DNA of 64,000 bases, taken from assembly GCF_016909015.1 (NCBI RefSeq), contig NZ_JAFBFA010000030.1:7651-71650 (forward strand), given 5' to 3'. This DNA comes from Gracilibacillus alcaliphilus (GTDB lineage: Bacteria > Bacillota > Bacilli > Bacillales > Amphibacillaceae). Position numbers and translations under genes: made by a program. The first letter of the stretch is position 1. Each line of letters starts with the position of its first letter. The notes under the pieces were generated by a model. The model saw only the letters and a list, made by a program, of their open reading frames with translations, had not been told where the DNA came from and did no database searches. Positions 16,194-24,331 of the stretch are shown in pieces.

Positions 16194-17651
16194 TTAATCT
16201 AAATACTTCTTTGCTATTTGTTCATCATCAAAATCCAATACTTCTTCTCCGATTATCTGGTATGTTTCATGTCCTTTACCAGCAATAAGAATTACATCAA
16301 GTTCCTCTGCTTGCTGGATTGCTTGCTGAATCGCTTGTTCTCGATCACTAACTACTTGGTAATTTTCATGGGCAATGCCGTCCACCATATCTGCCAAAAT
16401 AGCTTCCGGTGATTCGGAACGTGGATTATCAGAAGTGAATATCGCTTGATCGGCATATTGACAGGCGATATGGGCCATTAATGGACGCTTGGTACGATCC
16501 CTGTCGCCTCCACATCCTACAATCACATGAATCTTGCCTTTACAGAATTTCTTGATCGTCGTCAACACATTCTCCAATGAATCAGGAGTATGGGCATAGT
16601 CTATGATCACACCGAAATCCCCTTGGTGTTCCACTGGCTGAAAACGACCTTTTACGCCGGATGTCTGTTTAAATACGGCTTGAATATCCACTAAGTCTAT
16701 TCCTGAAGCATAAGAAGCGGCTGCAGCTGCCAGCAGGTTATACACACTAAACATTCCCATTAGTCGGCTTTCAACCATCATATCCCCTGCTGGTGTCTTC
16801 ATTTTAAAAGCTACACCGTTTGCCTTTAGTTCGACATCTGTCGCTTGAAAGGTGGAGCGATGATGTACACCATATGTAATAATCGGCTGTGCGGTTGCCT
16901 TCATTAGAAAATCTGCATGTGCATCATCACTATTGATAATCGCATATTTTCTGCGGTCTTCTGCTAGTGAATTACCCAGCTGTGCAAACAATAAACTTTT
17001 GGCAAACAGATATTTATCCATCGTTTGATGGTAATCCAGATGATCTTGACTTAAATTAGTAAAAACAGCAATATCTATATCCACACCATGAACCCTGCCT
17101 AGGTCTAGGGCATGAGAAGAAACCTCCATTGACATGACGTCAATATCTTTTTCCACCATAAGTGCCAGATTTTTTTGTAAAAACAATGAATCTGGCGTTG
17201 TGTTCTTTACAGGGTATACTTCCTGATCCATAGTCATTTGGATTGTACCAATCATCGCCGTCCGTTGTTTAGCATATCGATGGATCTCATCAATGATATG
17301 TGTTACCGATGTCTTCCCATTTGTTCCCGTTACACCAATTACCTTGAGCTGGCGTGAGGGATGCTGATAGAAACTATTCGCTAACAGTGCCAATGCTCGT
17401 TGTGTATCTGGAACAAGCACAACTGGTACTTCGACATCGACTGGCTTCTGCGCCACAATAACGGCTGCCCCGTTTTGAACGGCTGCCTCTGCGTATTGAT
17501 GACCATCAACGGTATACCCCTCAATGCATATAAACATGGAACATTCCGCTAATAAACGATGGTCCATTTCTATCTGCTGAATCTCTAAACTTGTTAGATC
17601 CTTATCACATGTATAGTCAGGTAAATTATTGATTAATTCTGCTGCATTCAT
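16194..17651 (-). CDS. murE: UDP-MurNAc-tripeptide synthetase MurE (meso-DAP adding)
   Basis: Cytoplasmic ligase adding meso-diaminopimelate to UDP-MurNAc-L-Ala-D-Glu. 485 residues. ATP loop GVTGTNGKTSVTHII (about 105-119), NTTPDSLFLQKNLA substrate region, SQDHLDYHQTMDKY (about 200), and TSDNPRSESPEAI (about 405): the DNPR motif marks DAP rather than lysine specificity. I chose ATG 17649-17651 with AAGGTG 6 bases upstream; the longer frame to 17669 has no ribosome site. A 288-base AT-rich interval with its own possible promoter separates it from spoVD. Confidence 0.95.
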   Translation of the reverse strand: MNAAELINNLPDYTCDKDLTSLEIQQIEMDHRLLAECSMFICIEGYTVDGHQYAEAAVQNGAAVIVAQKPVDVEVPVVLVPDTQRALALLANSFYQHPSRQLKVIGVTGTNGKTSVTHIIDEIHRYAKQRTAMIGTIQMTMDQEVYPVKNTTPDSLFLQKNLALMVEKDIDVMSMEVSSHALDLGRVHGVDIDIAVFTNLSQDHLDYHQTMDKYLFAKSLLFAQLGNSLAEDRRKYAIINSDDAHADFLMKATAQPIITYGVHHRSTFQATDVELKANGVAFKMKTPAGDMMVESRLMGMFSVYNLLAAAAASYASGIDLVDIQAVFKQTSGVKGRFQPVEHQGDFGVIIDYAHTPDSLENVLTTIKKFCKGKIHVIVGCGGDRDRTKRPLMAHIACQYADQAIFTSDNPRSESPEAILADMVDGIAHENYQVVSDREQAIQQAIQQAEELDVILIAGKGHETYQIIGEEVLDFDDEQIAKKYLD

Positions 17652-17837
17652 CTCTTTCACCTTTTTCATTTATAAAATTATTTACGCTGTGTTAACCATC
17701 TTACCCCCACTTTAAGTGTGTATGCAAAGAAGCCTAAATAAATGGAGTAAGTTAAGTTAATCCTGATACATCTCGTTCTTCCATTTCCCTCACATCAAGT
17801 TGCCCGTACACAAAGAGCAGCATGATAAGAGGAAACA

Positions 17838-17913
17838 TACAAATCATTTAACTGTTTTGTTATTATGTTGTGTTTACAAGATATAAACAACTACAATATT
17901 ATAACAAAATATA
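17838..17913 (-). promoter_or_regulatory. AT-rich promoter and long inverted repeat ahead of murE
   Basis: Just after the spoVD stop, the minus strand has TCGTCA, 17 bases, TATAAT, a plausible sigma-A promoter. The -10 lies in one arm (TTTTGTTATAAT) of an imperfect inverted repeat whose other arm is ATAATAACAAAA, with an inner GTTGTTTA/TAAACACAAC pairing. No T run follows. The rest of 17652-17939 shows nothing else. Confidence 0.4.
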
Positions 17914-17939
17914 CCCTGATTGACGATACATAATTATAA

Positions 17940-19865
17940 CTATTTATTTCCTAGTACTAACCGAATCGTACTTCCTTCTTCTACTTGTGTACCTGCTTTA
18001 GGAGCCTGATCCAAGATATACTCCCCATCTCCGACTACATCTGCTTGCAAGGACATTAGGTACTGCTGTAATTCTTCTTTTTTCAACCCCACTAAGTCAG
18101 GCACTTCAACAGGAGGGGATTCTGGCCATTGATAATCCTTATCGATTCCCTCTTCTTGTCGAGGAACACCCAAGGCCATAAGGCTGTCCTCAATAATGGA
18201 ACCAACAATCGGAGCTGCTACAACTCCACCAAATTGTATGGTGTTTTTGGGATTATCGATAGCAACATAAACCACGATCTCTGGATCATTGGCAGGAGCA
18301 AAGCCGATAAATGATACAATGTGATTATTCTCCATGTATCTTCCGCCTTCCCCAACTTTTTGGGCTGTCCCTGTTTTACCTCCAACTCGATAACCATCAA
18401 CAAATGCGCTGCGCCCTGTTCCTAAAGCTACGACAGATTCCAATGCCTCTTGTACTTGTGCCGATGTTTCTTGCGATATGATTCGTCTTTTCAGGACAGG
18501 TTCTGTTTCTGAAACTACCTCTCCACTGACTGAATCAATAAATGCATCAGCCACATACGGTTCATATAAATAGCCACCGTTTACTGCTGCTGAAACAGCC
18601 ATGACTTGCTGTAACGGTGTAACGGACACTCCTTGACCAAACGACGTGGTGGCCAGTTCAACCGGACCAACACGATCTAAATTAAAAAGGATACCCTTCG
18701 CTTCCCCTTGAAGGTCTACTCCCGTCTTCTCTCCAAAACCAAATTGATTAATATAAGAGAATAACTTCTCCTTGCCTAGTTTTTGTCCCAAAACAATAAA
18801 GCCAGGGTTACATGAGTTCTGAACTACTTCTAAGAAGGTTTGATGACCATGTCCACCGCGTTTCCAGCAATGTAAAGTGGTTCCACCTACTTCAATCGAT
18901 CCACTATCGTAAAATTCATCATTCTCTAAGTCTACGACATCTTCTTCCAAAGCGGCGGCCAGTGTTATTATTTTGAACGTAGACCCTGGTTCATATGTAC
19001 TCCAAATAGGTAAATTGCGATTATAGACTTCTGCACTAATTTCTTGATAATTGGCAGGGTCAAAATTCGGTCGTGAAGACATTCCTAAAATCTTTCCATT
19101 TTTCGGGTTTACTGCAATAGCAATAGCACCATCTGGATTATATTTCTCCTCTGCTATATCTAATTCCCGCTCAATGATTGTTTGTACTTTATGCTCAATT
19201 GTTAATCTCAGATCAAGCCCGTCCACAGGTGCTGTATACTTATCCGCTTTTTGCTCCATTCGTTTGCCTTTGGCATCACTATAAAAAGACAGACTTCCTT
19301 TTTTCCCTCGCAGCAATTCATCATACATAAGTTCCAAACCAGTAAGTCCTTGGTTATCAATACCACTAAATCCTAATACATGTGATAAATACGCACCATG
19401 AGGATAATGTCGAATCGAATCTTCTGCAATGTATATCCCATCTAGATTAAATGACTGTACTAAAGAAGCTTTCTCTTCAGAGATCTTCTGGCCTTCAGGT
19501 TTCAAAATGACGATTCGTTCATTCTTTTGTAGATGCTCCAGGACACGTTCTTTTTCCATGTCTAATACCTTTGCAAGTACATCTGCCGTTTGTTCGGCAT
19601 CCGTAATCTGCCGTGGTACGGCCATTACTGTTGGTGCCGATACATTCTCTGCTAATACCTCTTCGTTTGCGTCAAGAATTTTCCCTCTTTCAGGCTCAAA
19701 GACAATGTCCCTGCTCCACAAATCTTCCGCTTGTTCCACTAAAAAATCCGACCAAATAAATTGTACATATCCTAATCGGATCAAAATAACCAGTACAACA
19801 GCAAGTGCACAAAGAAACACAGCTACTATTCGGCGCTGTACCTGAATATTGGTCATTCGTTTCAT
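17940..19865 (-). CDS. spoVD: Stage V sporulation protein SpoVD (class B PBP)
   Basis: Penicillin-binding transpeptidase needed for spore cortex synthesis, partner of SpoVE. 641 residues: one N-terminal membrane helix (about 12-30), dimerisation domain, transpeptidase domain with GSTFKIITLA (active-site SxxK near 297), the SxN motif NSCNPG (near 353), and GGKTGTAQKVG (near 493), ending in one PASTA domain (VEVPDLVGLKKEELQQYL). Presence of only one PASTA domain and the sporulation neighbour distinguishes it from the PBP2B gene upstream. ATG has AAAGGGGAA upstream. Confidence 0.93.
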   Translation of the reverse strand: MKRMTNIQVQRRIVAVFLCALAVVLVILIRLGYVQFIWSDFLVEQAEDLWSRDIVFEPERGKILDANEEVLAENVSAPTVMAVPRQITDAEQTADVLAKVLDMEKERVLEHLQKNERIVILKPEGQKISEEKASLVQSFNLDGIYIAEDSIRHYPHGAYLSHVLGFSGIDNQGLTGLELMYDELLRGKKGSLSFYSDAKGKRMEQKADKYTAPVDGLDLRLTIEHKVQTIIERELDIAEEKYNPDGAIAIAVNPKNGKILGMSSRPNFDPANYQEISAEVYNRNLPIWSTYEPGSTFKIITLAAALEEDVVDLENDEFYDSGSIEVGGTTLHCWKRGGHGHQTFLEVVQNSCNPGFIVLGQKLGKEKLFSYINQFGFGEKTGVDLQGEAKGILFNLDRVGPVELATTSFGQGVSVTPLQQVMAVSAAVNGGYLYEPYVADAFIDSVSGEVVSETEPVLKRRIISQETSAQVQEALESVVALGTGRSAFVDGYRVGGKTGTAQKVGEGGRYMENNHIVSFIGFAPANDPEIVVYVAIDNPKNTIQFGGVVAAPIVGSIIEDSLMALGVPRQEEGIDKDYQWPESPPVEVPDLVGLKKEELQQYLMSLQADVVGDGEYILDQAPKAGTQVEEGSTIRLVLGNK

Positions 19866-19949
19866 AGCAATTCCCCTTTTACATTAAGAAACTATTTGTC
19901 CCAATATATGACTGGTAAAGCAAGAATAGAACACTGTGTCTCATCTGGG

Positions 19950-22172
19950 CTATGCCCCGTTGGTTTCTTCTGTTTCTTCTGTCTCTGCTTCATCTACGTT
20001 CTCTTCTTCAGACTCCGCAGGTGCTCCATCTGGTTCTTCTAATTCAACCATCAGATAGTCCTTCTCATTTAATGGTGTTCCTGCTTCAATACTTTGTTTC
20101 ACAACATAACCACTGCCTAACCACTCGACATCTAAATCTAAGAACTCTTTAAAGGCTAAGATGTCCCGGAAAGACCATCCCGTCATTTCTGGCATCGTCA
20201 ATTGATCAGTTGCTACAAAGACCGTTTGTCGAGCTGATATCTTATCTCCAGCTGCAATATTAATTTTGGTAATATTCTCGCCATCACCGACAACAACTGG
20301 CTGGATTCCATTTGCTTGCAATTGTTCTACTACTTGACTTGTCTCTTTTCCTTCCCATTCAGGCATTTCAATTGCTTTTATCGGTTCATTGGATTCTTTA
20401 TCAGGTTGAATATTTAAATAGCGCAAACTATTTTCCATCACATTTTTGAATACAAATGACACAGGAGCAGAACCCGTTTCTGTATCTTCCAATTCAGGTT
20501 CCTTTACAGACACATATATCATTAATTCTGGATCATCAGCAGGTGCCATACCAAGGAAGGAAAAGACATAATTTTCCCTGCCTGTTTTATAACCGCCTGT
20601 TTCTGGATCAGGTATTTGAGCGGTACCTGTCTTTCCAGCAACTGTATAGTCGTTTAGATTATAAACATTATGTCCTGTACCAGTCTCCGAAGTAATAACT
20701 GTCTCCAGTATCTTTAATGTCTCTTGCGCCGTTTCTTCAGAAATAGGCTCCCTTACTACTTCTGGTGTGTGTTCTGCAATTACCTTACTGGTGTCACTGT
20801 CGACCACCTTGCTGATTACATAAGGTTTCATCATTTTGCCGCCGTTGGCAATGGCTGTTGCGGCCTTCATCATCTGCATTGGGGTCGCCGTGCTTCCTTG
20901 TCCAAATGAAGTGGTGATGATTTCAATTAAATTATCTTGTAGCAGACGTCCTTCTACTTCGCCCGGCAAGTCAATCTCTGTTTTCTTGTCTAAGTCAAAA
21001 GACTGTAGATATTCCATAAAACGCTCTGTTCCAAGCTTCTCATACATTAATTTTGCTGCTGCTACATTAGAAGAGCGTTGAATCCCCTCTAAATAACTAA
21101 TGGTTCCCCAGCCACGCCGCGCGTTATGGTCACCAATGGCTGGTACATAACTTTCCGGTTTGTATGAACCTGATTGGAATTGTTCATCTGGATTCCATAC
21201 ACCTTCTTCTATAGCTGCTGCCAATCCGAAAATTTTCATTGTAGACCCTTGTTCAAACGGGGTTGCAATAGCATCATTATACCAATTTGTTACTTCTTCC
21301 ATATCATTCGGATTATAGCTAGGTCTATTACCTAATGCTAATATCTCACCTGTTTTTGGGTTCATAACAATGGCAGATACACGGTCTGGGTTATACTCTT
21401 CCATTACTCCAGTTAAGGCGTCTTCCAGCAAGGTTTGAATTTTTTGATCGAGCGTCAAGACCACACTCTCACCATTATCAGGTTCATTAATCACTTCTTT
21501 TGGATTTAACAGCTTCATATTAAATTGATCCCGCTGATAGGATAAACTGCCATTCACCCCTGTCAAGCTATCATTCATAAAACCTTCAATACCATTGATC
21601 CCAACGATCTTATCATCCTGCTTATCGGTCAGGCCAATCGTGTGTGAGGCAAACATACCATTGGGATAAAAGCGAATCGGTTCTTCAATAAAATGAATAC
21701 CAGGTAGTTCTAGTTCTTCTATCGCTTCTTTTTGCTTTTGATCTAATTCCCTGGCACCTGAGCCAAACTCCACTTGAAATTGTCCCTTTTCAATCCCTGA
21801 CTGAAGTCTCTCAGCTATTTCTTCTTCTTCCATATCAATAATCGGAGCCAAACTCGCAGCTGTCTTCTCTACGTCTGATACATGCCTTGGTGCCATTGGA
21901 TTAGCAGTTTGGTTTTCATCAAGAACGGCATATAAACGATATACTATATGTTCTTGCGCCAGTGCCATGCCGTTACGATCATATATCGTCCCTCTGGTAG
22001 CTGGAATCGAATAATGATTGGTTCGCTTCTCATCGGCCAATTCTTGAATTGACACACCAGAAACCTCTCCTACAACTTGGAGATACATAAAGCGTCCCAG
22101 CACTATAGTAAATAACAAACCAAAGATAATAATCCAAACAGTAGGCATCAATTCGGTTACTCTGTTTTTCAT
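19950..22172 (-). CDS. pbpB: Penicillin-binding protein 2B (septal transpeptidase)
   Basis: Class B PBP that cross-links septal peptidoglycan with FtsW. 740 residues: N-terminal membrane helix (about 9-28), dimerisation domain with TRGTIYDRNGMALA, transpeptidase domain with GSTMKIFGLA (SxxK near 310), QRSSNVAAAK (SxN near 365) and AGKTGTAQIPD (KTG near 515), then two PASTA domains (EMPEWEGKETSQVVEQLQ; TMPEMTGWSFRDILAFKE) and an acidic E/T-rich tail. Start ATG 22170-22172 has AGGTG 6 bases upstream; the in-frame GTG at 22181 is that same site. Confidence 0.94.
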   Translation of the reverse strand: MKNRVTELMPTVWIIIFGLLFTIVLGRFMYLQVVGEVSGVSIQELADEKRTNHYSIPATRGTIYDRNGMALAQEHIVYRLYAVLDENQTANPMAPRHVSDVEKTAASLAPIIDMEEEEIAERLQSGIEKGQFQVEFGSGARELDQKQKEAIEELELPGIHFIEEPIRFYPNGMFASHTIGLTDKQDDKIVGINGIEGFMNDSLTGVNGSLSYQRDQFNMKLLNPKEVINEPDNGESVVLTLDQKIQTLLEDALTGVMEEYNPDRVSAIVMNPKTGEILALGNRPSYNPNDMEEVTNWYNDAIATPFEQGSTMKIFGLAAAIEEGVWNPDEQFQSGSYKPESYVPAIGDHNARRGWGTISYLEGIQRSSNVAAAKLMYEKLGTERFMEYLQSFDLDKKTEIDLPGEVEGRLLQDNLIEIITTSFGQGSTATPMQMMKAATAIANGGKMMKPYVISKVVDSDTSKVIAEHTPEVVREPISEETAQETLKILETVITSETGTGHNVYNLNDYTVAGKTGTAQIPDPETGGYKTGRENYVFSFLGMAPADDPELMIYVSVKEPELEDTETGSAPVSFVFKNVMENSLRYLNIQPDKESNEPIKAIEMPEWEGKETSQVVEQLQANGIQPVVVGDGENITKINIAAGDKISARQTVFVATDQLTMPEMTGWSFRDILAFKEFLDLDVEWLGSGYVVKQSIEAGTPLNEKDYLMVELEEPDGAPAESEEENVDEAETEETEETNGA

Positions 22173-22181
22173 GTTATACAC

Positions 22182-22565
22182 CTAATCTGTTAATTCATTT
22201 GCTTGTTTAACTTTAGTATTTTGTATTTTCAAGCCATGACTCTTGGCATTTTCAATAATGCGTTCAGGCTGGCTTAATTCTTTGATCTGAAAGGATAGAT
22301 TTGTGTTTACTACACTTTGTTGTTCGACTTGATTATTTAATGTTTCTACTTCGCGATTAAGTTGATCTAAGGAAGAACTGTAAGAAACAATATAAGCAGA
22401 AATGCTTAAGAAAATAACAGCAAATACAGCATACATTATTTTCTCGCCAGGGGTTACCCAGCGTTTTTGGACTTTCACTTTCTTTTTCACAATTTTCGGT
22501 TGTCGAACAGGTTGACTTAGTCTTTCATGTCTTAAGTCTCTTGCATGTTGACTACTCATTAACAT
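22182..22565 (-). CDS. ftsL: Cell division protein FtsL
   Basis: Short bitopic divisome protein. 127 residues: basic cytoplasmic N-terminus (VRQPKIVKKKVKVQKRW), one membrane helix (MYAVFAVIFLSISAYIVSY, about 46-64), and an extracytoplasmic coiled coil (LDQLNREVETLNNQVEQQ), as in the FtsL/DivIC family; forms a complex with DivIB and DivIC. Lies between rsmH and pbpB as in B. subtilis. The start may be the first or third codon (ATG TTA ATG); AAAGGTGG is upstream. Confidence 0.92.
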   Translation of the reverse strand: MLMSSQHARDLRHERLSQPVRQPKIVKKKVKVQKRWVTPGEKIMYAVFAVIFLSISAYIVSYSSSLDQLNREVETLNNQVEQQSVVNTNLSFQIKELSQPERIIENAKSHGLKIQNTKVKQANELTD

Positions 22566-22590
22566 TTGCCACCTTTCTCCATGTTTTATA

Positions 22591-23529
22591 TTATTCCTTC
22601 ACTCTTTCTATCACTCTTAACTTAGCGGAGCGTGATCTCCTGTTTGCCTCCAGTTCCTCTGCATTCGGAACAATCGGCTTCTTATTAACCAGCTGAAAAT
22701 CCGGCTGGTATTCACTAGGAAGCACAGGAATATTACGGGGTAATTCAGGAGGAGTACTCCACTTTTTAAAGGCTTGTTTACAAATGCGGTCCTCCAAGGA
22801 ATGAAATGTGATAACAGCTACCCTTCCCCCCGGCCGGAGCAGATGAACTGCTTGATCCAGCGCCTCTTCAAAAACTTGCAACTCATCATTAACAGCTATA
22901 CGAATCGCTTGAAAAATCCGTTTGGCCGGATGGCCGCCCGTTCTCCTTGCAGGAGCTGGAATCGCCTCCTTGATGATATCAACCAGTTCAAATGTTGTTT
23001 GAATCGGCTGTTTTGATCGCTCTGCTTCAATTTTTCTGGCAATTTGTTTAGAAAATTTCTCTTCTCCATATTTGAAGAAAATGGAAACCAATTTTTCATA
23101 AGGCCACTCGTTCACAACATGATAAGCCGTTATACCTTGGTCTTGATCCATTCTCATATCTAACGGAGCGTCATGCTGATAACTAAATCCTCTTTCCCCA
23201 CGATCAAGCTGTGGAGATGACACACCTAAATCAAACACGACTCCATCCACCTGATCTATTTGTCTTTTAGTTAGTTCTTCTTGTAAGTAACGAAAGTTTT
23301 GTTTCACAAAGGTGATTTGTCCTGCAAATTTCTTTAACCTTGCTTGTGCTGCTTCTATGGCTGTCTGATCTTGATCAAAAGCAAACAGGTAACCATTCTC
23401 ATCAAGATGCTGAAGAATGTACTCAGAATGGCCGCCGCCTCCTAATGTACAATCCACATACGTTCCACCCGGTTTTATATGTAAGTTGTTAACTGTCTCC
23501 TGCTTTAAAACCGTATAGTGTCCAAACAT
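22591..23529 (-). CDS. rsmH: 16S rRNA (cytosine-1402-N4) methyltransferase RsmH
   Basis: SAM-dependent methyltransferase (MraW) that modifies C1402 in the ribosomal P site. 312 residues. SAM-binding motif GGTYVDCTLGGGGHSEYIL (about 21-39), FDQDQTAIEAAQ (about 52-63), GVVFDLGVSSPQLD (about 96-109) and HSLEDRICKQAF (about 243) are family markers. GAGAGGTGAGGGC before the ATG. Conserved first-operon position after mraZ. Confidence 0.97.
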   Translation of the reverse strand: MFGHYTVLKQETVNNLHIKPGGTYVDCTLGGGGHSEYILQHLDENGYLFAFDQDQTAIEAAQARLKKFAGQITFVKQNFRYLQEELTKRQIDQVDGVVFDLGVSSPQLDRGERGFSYQHDAPLDMRMDQDQGITAYHVVNEWPYEKLVSIFFKYGEEKFSKQIARKIEAERSKQPIQTTFELVDIIKEAIPAPARRTGGHPAKRIFQAIRIAVNDELQVFEEALDQAVHLLRPGGRVAVITFHSLEDRICKQAFKKWSTPPELPRNIPVLPSEYQPDFQLVNKKPIVPNAEELEANRRSRSAKLRVIERVKE

Positions 23530-23553
23530 GCCCTCACCTCTCCATTTCGTTTC

Positions 23554-23985
23554 TTACAAATCAAAATCCATCATATTCTCTGCTATTTCAGCGAAAGATT
23601 CTTCTGAGACATCAACAAAATCATTCCATTTATCTTCAGCCCAGAATTCTACTCGATTAGATACACCGATTACTGCACATTCCTTCTCGATATCAGCATA
23701 CTTTCGCAGTGGTGCTGGAATATTAATTCTTCCTTGCTTATCCAGTTCGCACTCCACGGCACCCGAGAAGAAGAATCGAGTAAATGCACGTGCATCCTTT
23801 TTAGTAAGTGGGAGTTTCTTTAATTTCTCCTCTAGTTGGCGCCATTCATCCATAGGATAAGCAAATAAACATTGATCTAATCCACGCGTAATCACAAATT
23901 GCTCACCCAAGCCTTCACGAAACTTGGCAGGAACAATAATACGCCCTTTGGTATCAATGTTGTGCTGATATTCTCCCATGAACAT
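23554..23985 (-). CDS. mraZ: Transcriptional regulator MraZ
   Basis: DNA-binding regulator of the dcw cluster, ring-forming and related to AbrB-type swapped-hairpin folds. 143 residues, equal to B. subtilis: MFMGEYQHNIDTKGRIIVPA at the start, LDKQGRINIPAPLRKYADIE in the second half (two MraZ domains with DxKGR and DKQGR motifs), end AEIAENMMDFDL. I chose the ATG at 23983-23985, which gives the family N-terminus, with GGGGTG 7 bases upstream; the longer frame to 24000 runs into that site. Three direct repeats just upstream suggest autoregulation. Confidence 0.96.
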   Translation of the reverse strand: MFMGEYQHNIDTKGRIIVPAKFREGLGEQFVITRGLDQCLFAYPMDEWRQLEEKLKKLPLTKKDARAFTRFFFSGAVECELDKQGRINIPAPLRKYADIEKECAVIGVSNRVEFWAEDKWNDFVDVSEESFAEIAENMMDFDL

Positions 23986-24016
23986 AGCCACGCACCCCAC
24001 TTTCTATTTTATCGTA

Positions 24017-24040
24017 CCACATTCCCCCACTTTTCACCAC
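24017..24040 (-). promoter_or_regulatory. MraZ operator: three GTGG repeats at 10-base steps
   Basis: On the minus strand GTGGTGAAAA, GTGGGGGAAT and GTGGTACGAT follow each other, with GTGG at exact 10-base intervals (24037-40, 24027-30, 24017-20). MraZ is known to bind direct TGGGN-type repeats with this pitch upstream of its own gene. A -10-like TAAAAT lies right after them. Confidence 0.75.
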
Positions 24041-24125
24041 TATTAATTACAAAATAAATTAATCCTTTATCAAAAAGGGTATCAAAGTACTGATAAAATC
24101 AAGCTTTATCTATATAAGAAATAAA

Positions 24126-24145
24126 GTGGGGGATGGTGGGGGGAT
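24126..24145 (+). promoter_or_regulatory. Second MraZ-box-like pair, opposite orientation
   Basis: Plus-strand GTGGGGGATG and GTGGGGGGAT are adjacent, again at a 10-base step, about 90 bases upstream of the mraZ operator. A third GTGGGG is at 24168. They match the MraZ box better than those at mraZ itself but face away from it. No gene follows on the plus strand within 190 bases. Confidence 0.45.
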
Positions 24146-24188
24146 ATTGCAGTGTTTGTGCCTTCGAGTGGGGAGCGGTAATCTGGAT

Positions 24189-24237
24189 AATAAAAAACCT
24201 TCACCTATCTACATCGAACTTAGATAAGTGAAGGTTT
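24189..24237 (-). terminator. Terminator after bshC
   Basis: Long stem: AAACCTTCAC pairs with GTGAAGGTTT and an inner TATCT/AGATA extends it. On the minus strand it is followed by TTTTTTATT. It separates bshC from the mraZ control region. Confidence 0.85.
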
Positions 24238-24288
24238 CTCTTCATTTGGAATCATGTTATTGAAAAGTATATTATCTTTGCTAGAGGC

Positions 24289-24330
24289 AATGATGGAGCT
24301 GCCACGCTTTTGCGTATCAGCTCCATCATT
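24289..24330 (-). other. 13-bp perfect hairpin abutting the bshC stop, no T tract
   Basis: AATGATGGAGCTG (24289-24301) and CAGCTCCATCATT (24318-24330) are exact complements with an inner ACGC/GCGT. It begins 1 base after the bshC stop codon but lacks a T run on either strand, so it is more likely a 3'-end stabilising structure than a terminator; the real terminator lies 50 bases further on. Confidence 0.5.
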
Positions 24331-24331
24331 A

